Shown here one piece after another: positions 34,951 through 43,591 of a DNA stretch of 64,000 nucleotides (position 1 is its first letter; each line of letters begins with the position of its first letter). A program made the translations under genes and the position numbers. This DNA comes from DATEDA01 sp963820965 (GTDB taxonomy: Bacteria; Pseudomonadota; Gammaproteobacteria; Burkholderiales; SG8-39), in assembly GCA_963820965.1 (NCBI GenBank), contig CAWGCC010000027.1, positions 124,001-188,000 on the forward strand, given 5' to 3'. The notes under the pieces are model-generated. The model was not told the origin of the DNA, made no database searches, and saw only the letters and a program-made list of their open reading frames with translations.

Positions 34951-35487
34951 ATGGAACAGTTCCACGGCACCACCATTCTCTCCGTCCGCCGCGGCACGCA
35001 GGTCGCGCTCGGCGGCGATGGACAGGTGACGCTCGGCAATATCGTCATCAAGTCCGGCGCGCGCAAGGTGCGGCGGCTGTATCACGATAGCCTCCTCGCC
35101 GGGTTCGCCGGCGGCACCGCCGACGCGTTCACGTTGTTCGAGCGGTTCGAAGCGAAGCTCGACAAGCACCAGGGCCACCTCGTGCGGTCGGCGGTCGAGC
35201 TGGCGAAGGACTGGCGCACCGACCGCATCCTCCGCCGCCTTGAGGCGATGCTCGCCGTCGCCGACCGCGACAGCTCGCTCGTGATCACGGGTGCGGGCGA
35301 CGTGCTCGAGCCCGAGCACGGCCTGATCGCGATCGGGTCGGGAGGACCGTACGCGCAGGCCGCGGCCCGCGCGCTGCTCGACGCGACCGACCTCGATGCC
35401 GAGACGATCGTGCGCCGCAGCCTGGCGATCGCCGCCGAGCTCTGCATCTACACCAACGCGAACATCGTCGTCGAGACGCTGGAGTGA
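34951..35487 (+). CDS. hslV: HslV, peptidase subunit of the HslVU protease
   Basis: 178 residues. A short propeptide MEQFHG precedes the catalytic Thr7 (TTILSVRRGTQVALGGDGQV), as in other betaproteobacterial HslV. GNIVIKSGARKVRR and AGFAGGTADAFTLFE are family-diagnostic. Twelve subunits form the double-ring threonine protease that degrades proteins unfolded by HslU. The gene ends four bases into the open frame of hslU; the two are co-transcribed from a heat-shock promoter. Confidence 0.96.
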   Translation: MEQFHGTTILSVRRGTQVALGGDGQVTLGNIVIKSGARKVRRLYHDSLLAGFAGGTADAFTLFERFEAKLDKHQGHLVRSAVELAKDWRTDRILRRLEAMLAVADRDSSLVITGAGDVLEPEHGLIAIGSGGPYAQAAARALLDATDLDAETIVRRSLAIAAELCIYTNANIVVETLE

Positions 35488-35495
35488 GGCTGGCC

Positions 35496-36830
35496 ATGAG
35501 TTCGATGACCCCGCAGGAGATCGTCCACGAACTCGACAAGCACATCATCGGCCAGGACCGCGCCAAGCGCGCGGTCGCGATCGCGCTGCGCAACCGCTGG
35601 CGCCGACAGCAGGTCGCGGAGCCGCTGCGACAGGAGATCACGCCGAAGAACATCCTGATGATCGGCCCGACCGGCGTCGGCAAGACCGAGATTGCGCGCC
35701 GGCTCGCGCGGCTCGCCGATGCGCCGTTCATCAAGATCGAGGCGACGAAGTTCACCGAGGTCGGTTACGTCGGACGCGATGTCGACACGATCGTGCGCGA
35801 TCTCGTCGAGATCGCCATCAAGCAGGCGCGCGAGGGCGCGATGCGGCAGGTCCGTGCGCGCGCCGAGGAAGCCGCCGAGGAGCGCATCCTCGACGCGCTG
35901 CTGCCGCCGGCGCGCGGGTTCGGCTTCGGCGAGCGCACTGACGCACCCGATGACTCGGCGACCCGCCAGCGCTTCCGCAAGAAGCTGCGCGAGGGCGAGC
36001 TCGACGACAAGGAGATCGAGATCGAGGTCGCCGTCACCCACGCGCAGATGGAGATCCTCGCGCCCCCCGGGATGGAAGAGCTCACGCAGCAGATCCAGGG
36101 CATGTTCCAGAACCTCGGCGGCGGACGGAAGAAGCTGCGCAAGCTGAAGGTCCACGAGGCCGGGCGGCTGCTCGCCGAGGAGGAAGCGGGGCGGCTCGTG
36201 AACGACGAGGACCTCAAGGGCCGCGCGCTCGCGAACGTCGAGCAGAACGGCATCGTGTTCCTCGACGAGATCGACAAGATCGCGAGCCGCTCGGAGCTGC
36301 AGGGCGCCGACGTCTCGCGCCAGGGCGTGCAGCGCGACCTGCTGCCGCTCGTCGAAGGCACGACGATCTCGACGCGTCACGGCATGGTGCGGACCGATCA
36401 CATCCTGTTCATCGCGAGCGGGGCGTTCCACCTCGCCAAGCCCTCCGACCTGATCCCGGAGCTGCAGGGCCGGTTTCCGATCCGCGTCGAGCTCGACTCG
36501 CTGACCGCTGCGGACTTCGAGGGGATCCTCACCGCGACCGACGCCTGCCTCGTCAAGCAGTACGAGGCGCTCCTGGCGACCGAGGGGGTGCAGCTCGAGT
36601 TCCTGTCCGACGGGATCAAGCGTCTCGCCGAGACCGCGTTCGCGGTCAACGAGAGAACCGAGAACATCGGCGCGCGCCGGCTCTACACCGTCATGGAGAA
36701 GCTCCTCGAGGACGTCTCGTTCGCGGCGGGCCGCGGCGGCACGCGCGAAGTGACGATCGACGCCGCCTATGTGGACGCCCGGCTGAAGGACCTCGCCGCG
36801 AGCGAGGACCTCGCACGCTACGTGCTTTGA
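35496..36830 (+). CDS. hslU: HslU, ATPase subunit of the HslVU protease
   Basis: 444 residues from the ATG at 35496 (MSSMTPQEIVHELDKHIIGQ). An in-frame GTG at 35484 overlapping hslV is the alternative. AAA+ motifs: Walker A GPTGVGKTE, pore-loop GYVGRDVD, Walker B VFLDEIDKI and sensor-2 NIGARRL. The I-domain lies between about residues 105 and 240. The C-terminus SEDLARYVL docks into HslV. It unfolds substrates for HslV, in the cytoplasm. Confidence 0.96.
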   Translation: MSSMTPQEIVHELDKHIIGQDRAKRAVAIALRNRWRRQQVAEPLRQEITPKNILMIGPTGVGKTEIARRLARLADAPFIKIEATKFTEVGYVGRDVDTIVRDLVEIAIKQAREGAMRQVRARAEEAAEERILDALLPPARGFGFGERTDAPDDSATRQRFRKKLREGELDDKEIEIEVAVTHAQMEILAPPGMEELTQQIQGMFQNLGGGRKKLRKLKVHEAGRLLAEEEAGRLVNDEDLKGRALANVEQNGIVFLDEIDKIASRSELQGADVSRQGVQRDLLPLVEGTTISTRHGMVRTDHILFIASGAFHLAKPSDLIPELQGRFPIRVELDSLTAADFEGILTATDACLVKQYEALLATEGVQLEFLSDGIKRLAETAFAVNERTENIGARRLYTVMEKLLEDVSFAAGRGGTREVTIDAAYVDARLKDLAASEDLARYVL

Positions 36831-36858
36831 CCAGGCGGTTTGCGGAGGAACGCTCAGG

Positions 36859-37320
36859 ATGAAACCCTTCGTCCGTATGCTGGTGTTCGTCGCGGCGGTC
36901 GTTGCCGCCGCAGCGGCCCATGCGCAGGTCACCGTCTCCGGCGCCTGGGTGCGCGGCACCGTTCAGGGCCAGACCGCTACCGGCGCCTTCATGCAGCTCA
37001 GGAGCGCCGACGGCGCTGCGCTCGTCGGCGCCGAGAGCCCGCTCGCCGGGATCGTCGAGATCCACGAGATGCGCATGGAAGGCAACACGATGCGCATGCG
37101 CGCGGTCGAGACGCTCGAGCTCCCCGCTGGACGGACGGTCGAGCTGAAGCCCGGCGGCTATCACGTGATGCTGATGGACCTCAAGGCACCCCTCAAGCAA
37201 GGCGACACGGTGACGATCAAGCTGAAGGTCCGCGGCAAATCCGGGCAGCCGCAGGACATCGAGGTCAAGGCCGAGGTCCGGGATATCGCGGCGGGCGCCG
37301 GCGGTCCTTCCAAGCACTGA
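36859..37320 (+). CDS. PCuAC-family periplasmic copper chaperone
   Basis: 153 residues with a GGAGG ribosome site. Signal peptide (MKPFVRMLVFVAAVVAAAAA) then a cupredoxin-like domain. The copper-binding histidine/methionine set is HEMRMEGNTMRMR followed by GGYHVMLMDL, close to the H(M)X10MX21HXM motif. Such proteins deliver Cu(I) to the CuA site of cytochrome c oxidases together with SCO. Two CuA/SCO genes occur 20 kb away in this window, but direct partnership is inference. Located 28 bases after hslU. Confidence 0.88.
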   Translation: MKPFVRMLVFVAAVVAAAAAHAQVTVSGAWVRGTVQGQTATGAFMQLRSADGAALVGAESPLAGIVEIHEMRMEGNTMRMRAVETLELPAGRTVELKPGGYHVMLMDLKAPLKQGDTVTIKLKVRGKSGQPQDIEVKAEVRDIAAGAGGPSKH

Positions 37321-37371
37321 GTCCGGCCGAGCGGCGAGGCCCGCCGCGCCGCTCGGGCGGTGCGCCGTGCC

Positions 37372-38205
37372 CTACCCTGTGCCGCCACGTGCTGCGATCT
37401 CGTCGCGAAGGCAGCGGGGGCAGAGACAACTCGCGAACGCAGTGCTCGGCTTCGTGGGCGGAAAGGTCGCGCACCAGCAGCGCTCGACCCCGGCCTTCAT
37501 CCCGCATTCGAACGTTGCGCCGCAACGCGCGCAGGCCTCCCCGGCGAGAGAGCGCAGCACACCATACGCAAACCTGCCGCGAGCGGCGCCCGCGCGCCGC
37601 TCGAAGCGGACCGGGTAGAAGAACCCGGGCCCGTCGTAGACGAAGCTGTGGAACTCCCCGTTTTCCCCGCACGGGTCCGCGTCCGGCGGCAGCCCGGCGA
37701 AAAAGCTCGCGTCGAGCTCCCGACCGACCCACTCGGGCGCGAGCTTCCCGGTGTCGATGCAGATCGCGAGACCGCGGTACCCGGCGGCCACGAAACGTTC
37801 CGCGAGCTCGCGGGTGTTCGCGTGCCAGAGCGGATAGACCGGCTCGAAACCAAGGCGCGCCATCAGCGTATCGCGGTAGGTCTTGATGTCTTCGAGGAAG
37901 AGGTCGCCGAACGCGACGTGGCGAACACCTTGCGCGCGGAAGGGCTCGAGGGCCGCCGCAAGCCGTGCCTCGTACACGGCGTTCGCCGATTCGCGCGGGA
38001 CACGGAACGGGACGAGCGGCACACCGAGGCTCGCGGCCTGCAGGGCGACAAGCCGCTCCGGCACCCCGTGCATCACCAGCGTGTCGTCGTTCTCGACGAA
38101 CGCCGCGAGCAGCGCCCGCACGTCCCAGCCGTCGGCCCGCAGGCGCTCGAGCGCGAGCACGCTGTCCTTGCCACCGCTGAACGAAAGGACGACGGGAAAC
38201 GTCAC
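37372..38205 (-). CDS. PP-loop ATPase (Dph6/DUF71-like) fused to a Cys-rich CWC domain
   Basis: 277 residues. The PP-loop SGGKDS (9-14) and the segments GDLFLEDIKTYRD, YPLWHANTRELA and CGENGEFHSFVYDGP match the ATP-pyrophosphatase family that includes diphthine-ammonia ligase. Bacteria do not make diphthamide, so the bacterial substrate is unknown. After about residue 220 there is a short cysteine-rich tail, CARCGATFECG then CWCATFP and CLCPRCL, which looks like the CWC zinc-binding domain. Convergent with the copper chaperone gene. The PP-loop family call is firm; the fusion is visible directly. Confidence 0.82.
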   Translation of the reverse strand: MTFPVVLSFSGGKDSVLALERLRADGWDVRALLAAFVENDDTLVMHGVPERLVALQAASLGVPLVPFRVPRESANAVYEARLAAALEPFRAQGVRHVAFGDLFLEDIKTYRDTLMARLGFEPVYPLWHANTRELAERFVAAGYRGLAICIDTGKLAPEWVGRELDASFFAGLPPDADPCGENGEFHSFVYDGPGFFYPVRFERRAGAARGRFAYGVLRSLAGEACARCGATFECGMKAGVERCWCATFPPTKPSTAFASCLCPRCLRDEIAARGGTG

Positions 38206-38293
38206 GGAAAAATCTCCTTACGTCGGAGCGCCTCCCGGCCGGTTCAAGGGGGCGCGAACAACGAGTGAGGCAATCTTACCGCCGGAAATGCCC

Positions 38294-38321
38294 CTTGAAA
38301 CCGCAGGGTCGCTCCCCATCT
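38294..38321 (+). promoter_or_regulatory. sigma-32 heat-shock promoter of hsp20
   Basis: CTTGAAA (38294-38300), 13 bp, CCCCATCT (38314-38321): a full match to the RpoH consensus, 46 bases before the hsp20 start. Confidence 0.9.
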
Positions 38322-38367
38322 GAAATGCTACCGGGCGAGAGCCCGAATCCAATACGAGGAGAGAGAC

Positions 38368-38793
38368 ATGGCGAACGTAACCCGTTACGACCCCTTCGGC
38401 GAGCTTTTCGACGACCTGTTCAAGGGCTTTCTCGTCCGTCCGGTGATGGGCGAGGGGCGTGAAGCCGCGCCGCGCATCAAGATCGACGTGACCGAGCAGA
38501 ACGGCAGCTTCAAGGTGCTGGCCGAGATCCCCGGGGTGAAGAAGGAAGACATCCAGGTGAACGTCGACGGCGACCAGGTATTGATCACCGCCGAGGTGAA
38601 GCAGGAGAAGGACGTCAGGGAAGGCGAGCGGCTCGTGCACAGCGAGCGCTACTACGGCAAGGCCTCCCGCGCGTTCCGTCTCGGCTACGAGATCGACGAG
38701 TCGAAGGTGCAGGCGAAGTACGCGGACGGCGTGCTCGAACTCTTGCTGCCGAAGAAGCAGACCGCGGCGGCAAAGCAGATCACGATCCAGTAA
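38368..38793 (+). CDS. small heat-shock protein, Hsp20 family
   Basis: 141 residues with a GAGGAGAG ribosome site. N-terminal arm MANVTRYDPFGELFDDLFKG, alpha-crystallin domain about residues 35-128 (IKIDVTEQNGSFKVLAEIPG, GVLELLLPKK) and a short C-terminal tail with the ITIQ motif used in oligomerisation. ATP-independent holdase for unfolded proteins. Transcribed alone from a consensus sigma-32 promoter and ended by a strong terminator. Confidence 0.95.
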   Translation: MANVTRYDPFGELFDDLFKGFLVRPVMGEGREAAPRIKIDVTEQNGSFKVLAEIPGVKKEDIQVNVDGDQVLITAEVKQEKDVREGERLVHSERYYGKASRAFRLGYEIDESKVQAKYADGVLELLLPKKQTAAAKQITIQ

Positions 38794-38813
38794 CCGCTGG
38801 AATCCCCCGAACG

Positions 38814-38841
38814 GGGCGGCCCTCGGGCCGCCCTTTTTCTT
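38814..38841 (+). terminator. rho-independent terminator of hsp20
   Basis: GGGCGGCC-CTCG-GGCCGCCC perfect 8-bp stem with a tetraloop, then TTTTTCTTT. Confidence 0.9.
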
Positions 38842-38958
38842 TGGCGGGGCGCTCGCCGCCTCGAGCCTGCGAGCGGACCGGTATCCCGACAGGTCGCCGG
38901 GAATCCCGCGACCGTTGCGGGCGCGCGATCAAATCTAGCACCGGTGCCTCAAGGACTA

Positions 38959-40095
38959 TCAGCCCGGCTGTCCATCGAGCCGGGGACGGGTGAGGATTGG
39001 GTAGTAAACCACCGTGAAGATCGCAAAGGCGGCGCTCCATAGCACCCCTGAGACCGTGATCAGGGCGACATAGGCCTCCGCCAGGAGCAGCGGCAGCAGC
39101 ACGCGGACGAGGGCTGCGGCATGCACGAGCACATAAGCTGCGACCTCCCAAGAACCGACCTTGAGCGGCCGCGCGGTGTGGCCTCGGGCGGTGCGGGTCA
39201 TCATGCCGAGCGTAAGGCCGCCGATGGCGCCAACCGTCAGCGCATGCGTGGCGAGCCCGGCGGGAACGAAATCCAAGCCCGCGAGCCCGCGCAGGAGGAG
39301 GTGCACGACCACCCAGGCGTAGGACAGGTGCAGGATCCACAGGATCGGCCGCCAGCGGGTCGCGAGCGGCGCCCACAGCGCCAGGCGCGCGGCATGCAAT
39401 ACCGCAGCGATCAGCGCGACCGGCCAGGCGAAGAGCTGCAGCAGGTCGAGCCCGATCAGCAGGACAACGGAGCCGAGCGCGGCGTACTCCAGGGGTTGGC
39501 TGCGCCGCGCGCCAGCGCCGGGAACCGCGTTGTTTGTGAACGCGGGGATCACCCGCCCGCCCATGATCGCGATGACGAAGAGCACCACGTCGAGCCCGAC
39601 CGCGAGCGCGACGCGCGGGTACGCCTGGAACGCGAGGCTTGCCGCGCCGAGTCCCAGCACGAGAAGAATGAAATACCAGTTGCGGTTCCCACTTTCGAGG
39701 ATCGGCCGGCCGATGCCCCAGGCGAGCGCCACGGCGAAAAGCGCATCGACGACGGACGAGACCGACAGCGAGACAAACCCGAGGATTCGGGCCAGCAGCC
39801 AGAGGGCGGCGAGGCCCGCTAGTGCGGCGCCGGAAGGTGTCGGGCGGGAGGTCCACGCGCGCACCGCCGTGAGGAGAAAGCCGGCGATCACCGCGAACAC
39901 ATAGCCGAACACCATCTCGTGCGCGTGCCACAGCGGGTTCGCGCCCGGAAGCCACTCGACGTACTGCAGCGCCCAGAGCGGAACGCTCAGCGCCGCGTAC
40001 AGCCCTGCGAAGAGATAGAAGGGCCGAAAGCCCAGCGCGAGCAGCGCAGCGCCTCTCGGCCTCGCCGTCGGCTCCGCCGGTGTGAAGACTGCCAT
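38959..40095 (-). CDS. nnrS: NnrS family membrane protein
   Basis: 378 residues from the ATG at 40093-40095. About twelve membrane spans. NnrS hallmarks include ALGFRPFYLFAGLYAAL, NPLWHAHEMVFGYVFAV, NWYFILLVLGLGAASLAF, MGGRVIPAFTNNA and a late GMMTRTARGHTARPL. NnrS is a heme- and copper-containing membrane protein that protects cells from nitric oxide stress and is usually under NO-responsive FNR-family control. Two FNR/DNR-like boxes lie 213-260 bp upstream in the shared intergenic region. It opens the nitrogen-oxide block of this window. Confidence 0.93.
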   Translation of the reverse strand: MAVFTPAEPTARPRGAALLALGFRPFYLFAGLYAALSVPLWALQYVEWLPGANPLWHAHEMVFGYVFAVIAGFLLTAVRAWTSRPTPSGAALAGLAALWLLARILGFVSLSVSSVVDALFAVALAWGIGRPILESGNRNWYFILLVLGLGAASLAFQAYPRVALAVGLDVVLFVIAIMGGRVIPAFTNNAVPGAGARRSQPLEYAALGSVVLLIGLDLLQLFAWPVALIAAVLHAARLALWAPLATRWRPILWILHLSYAWVVVHLLLRGLAGLDFVPAGLATHALTVGAIGGLTLGMMTRTARGHTARPLKVGSWEVAAYVLVHAAALVRVLLPLLLAEAYVALITVSGVLWSAAFAIFTVVYYPILTRPRLDGQPG

Positions 40096-40307
40096 GCGGT
40101 ATGCAACTTTCGATATCGGCGTGACCGTCAGCGCATGCAGCCGAGAAGATGAGCGTCGAACTCCCGTGCCAGACTGAACGCCAAGTTGAGGCGTACGGCG
40201 CAATGGTTACCGTTGTCGACATGCGCCAGTATCATCCTATAGCCCATGATCGCTTCGTGCTCAATGTCGCGCTGCCGTATGGTCGCGCGGAGCGCCGCAG
40301 CCGGTGT

Positions 40308-40321
40308 TGATCTCGATCAAC
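40308..40321. promoter_or_regulatory. FNR/DNR-type box
   Basis: TTGATCTCGATCAA, perfect TTGAT-N4-ATCAA, in the nnrS / acyl-CoA dehydrogenase intergenic region. Confidence 0.7.
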
Positions 40322-40341
40322 CGCGAGCTCACGCGCACCTT

Positions 40342-40355
40342 TGACTTCGCTCAAG
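40342..40355. promoter_or_regulatory. FNR/DNR-type box, degenerate
   Basis: TTGACTTCGCTCAA keeps the TTGA-N6-TCAA core; 34 bp from the box at 40308. Confidence 0.45.
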
Positions 40356-40460
40356 TCGCGCCGGATCGGGTCGTCTAGGCTAGGTCGCGTGATCTGGCGG
40401 AACATCGTGTCGTTCGTCTGCACGATCGTTCAGCGCCGAAGTTAGAGGCCGGAGCGCCCC

Positions 40461-41687
40461 ATGAGGACCTATTGGTGGACGAGCGACCAGAACGTCACGG
40501 GCCAGCAGGAGGCGCTGGGATCCCGCGTGCGCCGCTTCGCCCACGAGCACATGCGCCCGGCGGCAGAGGCATTGACTCGCCTGGGAAGCCCCGAGCAAAT
40601 GGTCGCGCACGGCTCCCCGCTGTGGAAGGTGCTGAGCGCCGCCTACGAGCAGCGCTGGCACAGCGCACTCGTGCCACCTGGAGCGGGCGGGCTCGGGCTG
40701 CGCGGCATCGATCTCGCGATCCTGTTCGAGGAACTGGGTTGGGGGAGCGCGGACATGGCGGTGAGCCTCATGCTGACGGGGCTGCCGTTTTCGTTCGTCG
40801 CTGCTGCCGGAAAGCTGGATCTCATCGACGAGTTCGTGCGGCCGTTCACCGCCGACCGCGGCGGGAGGTTCGTCGGGTGCTGGGCGGTGAGCGAGCCCGA
40901 GCACGGCTCCGACCAGTTTCTTCCCGGCACCGAGGCCTTTGGCGTCCCCTCGGGGCAGTTGCGCGCGGAACCGCAGGGCGCGGACTACGTCCTCAACGGC
41001 GAGAAGTCTGCCTGGGTAGCGAACGCCGCGATCGCGACCCACATGGTGGCCTCGCTCACGCTGGTATCGCCGAGCGCGAGCGCCCGCAGGGCAGTCGCGT
41101 TCATCCCGCTCGATCTGCCGGGGATCGCACGGGAACGGCCCATGGAAATGCTCGGCCAGCGCGCGCTCGCACAGGCCGCGGTGCGCTTCAAAGACGTGCG
41201 CGTGCCGCGGCGGCACGTTCTCGTGGAACACGACCATTACGAGGACGAGCTCGCGAGGACGCTCACGTTCGTTCACGCCGCCATCGGCGCGATCTTCACC
41301 GGCGTTGCCCGCGCCGCGTACGAGGCGGCGCTCGACCACGCGCGGCTGCGCGAGCAGGGCGGCAAGCCGCTTGTCATGCATCAGCTCGTGCAGCGCCGCC
41401 TGTTCGAAATGTATGCCCGGATCGAAGCCGCGCGCGCCCTCGCACGCGCCGCGACGCTTTCCAACGAGGCCACCGGGCCGAGTCTCGAGCGGGCCGTTGC
41501 CGCGAAGACCTTCTGCACCCAGGCCGCGTTCGAGGTTGCGGATTCGGCGCTGGCGTTGTTCGGCGCGCAGGGGCTCACGCGCGATCACCTCGCGGCGCGA
41601 CTCTTCTGCGACGCCCGCGCCGCGTTCGCCGAGGGCGGAGCGAATGACGTGCTTGCGCTGCTGGCCGCGAATCGGCTCGTGGCGTAG
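40461..41687 (+). CDS. acyl-CoA dehydrogenase family protein
   Basis: 408 residues. Acyl-CoA dehydrogenase fold: N-terminal helical domain (to about 130) with FEELGWGSADMAVSL, middle beta domain with GCWAVSEPEHGSDQ and GADYVLNGEKSAWVANAA (FAD and substrate contacts), and C-terminal helices with QLVQRRLFEMYARIEAARAL and LFGAQGLTRDHLAARLFCDA. A flavoenzyme oxidising acyl-CoA or a related substrate; the substrate is not deducible. It stands alone between nnrS and hemerythrin genes, downstream of FNR-type boxes, so a link to anaerobic or NO metabolism is possible but unproven. Confidence 0.85.
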   Translation: MRTYWWTSDQNVTGQQEALGSRVRRFAHEHMRPAAEALTRLGSPEQMVAHGSPLWKVLSAAYEQRWHSALVPPGAGGLGLRGIDLAILFEELGWGSADMAVSLMLTGLPFSFVAAAGKLDLIDEFVRPFTADRGGRFVGCWAVSEPEHGSDQFLPGTEAFGVPSGQLRAEPQGADYVLNGEKSAWVANAAIATHMVASLTLVSPSASARRAVAFIPLDLPGIARERPMEMLGQRALAQAAVRFKDVRVPRRHVLVEHDHYEDELARTLTFVHAAIGAIFTGVARAAYEAALDHARLREQGGKPLVMHQLVQRRLFEMYARIEAARALARAATLSNEATGPSLERAVAAKTFCTQAAFEVADSALALFGAQGLTRDHLAARLFCDARAAFAEGGANDVLALLAANRLVA

Positions 41688-41728
41688 GCCGCGGTCGGAT
41701 AGCTGCGGGCCGCGGTCGGATAGCTGCG
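41688..41728 (+). repeat. 20-bp direct repeat
   Basis: GCCGCGGTCGGATAGCTGCG occurs twice (41688-41707 and 41709-41728), one base apart, directly after the acyl-CoA dehydrogenase stop. Probably a recent duplication; no function seen. Confidence 0.85.
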
Positions 41729-41776
41729 CGAGCACCTGTTCTGCCCGAGCTCGGCGCCCGCGATCGGCGGCGTGCG

Positions 41777-42337
41777 TTACTCGGTGTCCGCGTCTCGCGC
41801 CTCGAGCTCGGTCTGCCTGCGCAGCTCGCGATAGCGCGAGTCGAGCGCGCCCCCGAAGAGCGGATCGGAACCCGCCTGCACGGCGGCGACGGCAGCCCAG
41901 TCATCGGGCGTCAGGAGCCGCACCGCGTGCGGGATGACCTCCCGCTCCTCGGCGGCGAGGTGATGGCGGTAGTAGACGAGGTAGGTTGCAGCCGCCGTCT
42001 CGATCGCGGAGTGCTCGACCAGCGCTCCCTCGACGACTCCCTGCAGGAGCTTGAGAAGCTCCTCGCCGGCTGCCGCAATCACGCGATGCTCCTGCAGTCG
42101 CCGGGCGATCGACAGCTGCGTCGCGGGCTCGCGCGCGACGAGGCGAGCGAACGCCACGTCCTCACGCGGATGGTGAACGCGGTCCGGGTAGTGTCGCAGG
42201 TAGTAGACACTGGCGAGCATCAGGGCATAGTCCGGCTGTCCACCGGCGTGGAAGGTGATCAGCTGCCGTTCCAGCAAGTTGAGAAGTCGGGTGAAATTGA
42301 CGTGGTCGGCATGCCACCCGGTGATTGGCTCGGCCAT
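41777..42337 (-). CDS. hemerythrin-like HHE-domain protein (paralogue 1)
   Basis: 186 residues starting MAEPITGWHADHVNFTRLLN. Four-helix HHE cation-binding domain with likely di-iron ligands in WHADH, YLRHYPDRVHHPREDVAF, LQEHRVIAAAGEEL and YYRHHLAAEEREVIP. Hemerythrin-like proteins of this type bind O2 or NO, or take part in iron-centre repair after nitrosative stress. A near copy is encoded at 54304-54867. Both have an FNR/DNR box 40-60 bp upstream, so they are probably induced by NO or low oxygen. Confidence 0.88.
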   Translation of the reverse strand: MAEPITGWHADHVNFTRLLNLLERQLITFHAGGQPDYALMLASVYYLRHYPDRVHHPREDVAFARLVAREPATQLSIARRLQEHRVIAAAGEELLKLLQGVVEGALVEHSAIETAAATYLVYYRHHLAAEEREVIPHAVRLLTPDDWAAVAAVQAGSDPLFGGALDSRYRELRRQTELEARDADTE

Positions 42338-42387
42338 GAGCAGCTCCGGAAACCTTTTTAGGTTAGCGCTCGCGGCAAGGCACCCGT

Positions 42388-42401
42388 TTGACCCAGGTCA
42401 A
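42388..42401. promoter_or_regulatory. FNR/DNR-type box upstream of hemerythrin 1
   Basis: TTGACCCAGGTCAA, within the 16-bp palindrome-like TTTGAC-N4-GTCAAA; its centre is 57 bp from the hemerythrin start at 42337. Confidence 0.8.
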
Positions 42402-42643
42402 ACCTCCACGGGGTTGGAGGACGTCGGCGCGGGCACCACGCCGGGTGAACCCGAACATCCTTGGATCTGGATCACCGACCTAGCCGGCAGTCCCGGCCCC
42501 GAGCGTGAGCACCATCCGAAGGAGGTGTCGGTCGGCTACGTGTGCATCGGCACGGATCAGTCGGGAAACCGAACGACGAGCGCGCGGTCGCGACGGGGCT
42601 CGGGCTCTCGCGGATCCAGGAGACCGTCCTTGGTGCAGTCGCC

Positions 42644-43528
42644 TCAGGCCGCGGCGAGCGCCGGTGCGGTTTGCACGGCGAGCCAGTCGAGGCTCGCGCG
42701 AAGCGCGACGACCTCGCCGATCACGATGAGCGCCGGGGGCAGCACGCGCGCGGTCGCGGCCCGCTCCGGCAGCGTTGCCAGCGTTCCGGTCACGACTTGC
42801 TGGCGCTCGGTTGTCGCCCGCTCGATCACCGCCGCCGGCAGGCTGGGACTCGCGCCGTGCGCGACCAGCTCCCGGCAGATCGCCGCCAGGCGCGTGACCC
42901 CCATGTAGATCACCACCGTCTGGCGTGGGCGCGCGAGCGCCTCCCAGTCGAGATCCGCTGAACCGTCCTTGAGGTGCCCGGTCGCGAACACGACCGCGCG
43001 CGCGCAGTCGCGATGCGTGAGCGGGATCCCCGCATAACACGAAGCGCCGCTCGCCGCGGTCACTCCCGGCACGACCTCGAACGGCACGCCGTGCGCGGCG
43101 AGGAACTCGCACTCCTCGCCGCCGCGGCCGAAGACGAAGGGGTCGCCGCCCTTCAGCCGCAGCACGCGCCTGCCGCGGCGGGCGAGCGCGACGAGCAGCG
43201 CGTTGATCTCGTCTTGCGATAGCGCGTGGCAGCCTTGGCGCTTGCCGGCGTAGATGCGCTCGGCACGCGGATCGATGAGCGCGAGCACCGCCTCGCTCAC
43301 CAGATAATCGTAGACCACCGCATCCGCGTGCCGCATCAGGCACGCGGCGCGCACGGTGAGGAGGTCAGGGTCGCCCGGACCCGCACCGACGAGGTAGACG
43401 ACGCCGCGCGCGGCGCCCGAAGGGATCGGCCGCCACGTCTCCGGCATCCGCGGCGCACGGACGTAACGCTCCTCGAGCGACACCTCGCAGCGGTGGCGCT
43501 GCCTCGGCTCCCAGCGGTTGCGCGGCAT
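42644..43528 (-). CDS. nirE: uroporphyrinogen-III C-methyltransferase of the nir cluster
   Basis: About 294 residues from the ATG at 43526-43528 (an internal ATG at 43447 is possible). SUMT family: GVVYLVGAGPGDPDLLTVRA, VVYDYLVSEAVLALI, LKGGDPFVFGRGGEE, PGVTAASGASCYAGIPLTHR and YMGVTRLAAI. It methylates uroporphyrinogen III twice to precorrin-2, first step towards siroheme and heme d1. The position divergent from nirS, sharing a perfect FNR/DNR box, marks it as NirE rather than the housekeeping CysG/CobA. The 240 bases between its stop and the hemerythrin promoter hold no recognised feature. Confidence 0.9.
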   Translation of the reverse strand: MPRNRWEPRQRHRCEVSLEERYVRAPRMPETWRPIPSGAARGVVYLVGAGPGDPDLLTVRAACLMRHADAVVYDYLVSEAVLALIDPRAERIYAGKRQGCHALSQDEINALLVALARRGRRVLRLKGGDPFVFGRGGEECEFLAAHGVPFEVVPGVTAASGASCYAGIPLTHRDCARAVVFATGHLKDGSADLDWEALARPRQTVVIYMGVTRLAAICRELVAHGASPSLPAAVIERATTERQQVVTGTLATLPERAATARVLPPALIVIGEVVALRASLDWLAVQTAPALAAA

Positions 43529-43591
43529 GGTCTCGCGCGCTCGTCCTCGTTTGCGACGGCGCCACTCTAGGCCGTAGCTCTTGCCGCGACT

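Larger units (their letters stand above)
40096..40460. other. divergent regulatory region nnrS / acyl-CoA dehydrogenase
   Basis: 365 bases with no convincing gene. It contains two FNR/DNR-type boxes 34 bp apart, centre to centre (see separate entries), able to serve either direction. Confidence 0.5.

Noticed and set aside
40232..40423. 63-codon minus-strand ORF in the nnrS upstream region
   Set aside because: It covers the FNR-type boxes, has no similarity and no ribosome site.
41688..41728. The 20-bp repeat as the beginning of a CRISPR array
   Set aside because: Only two copies one base apart, without spacers, leader or cas genes.
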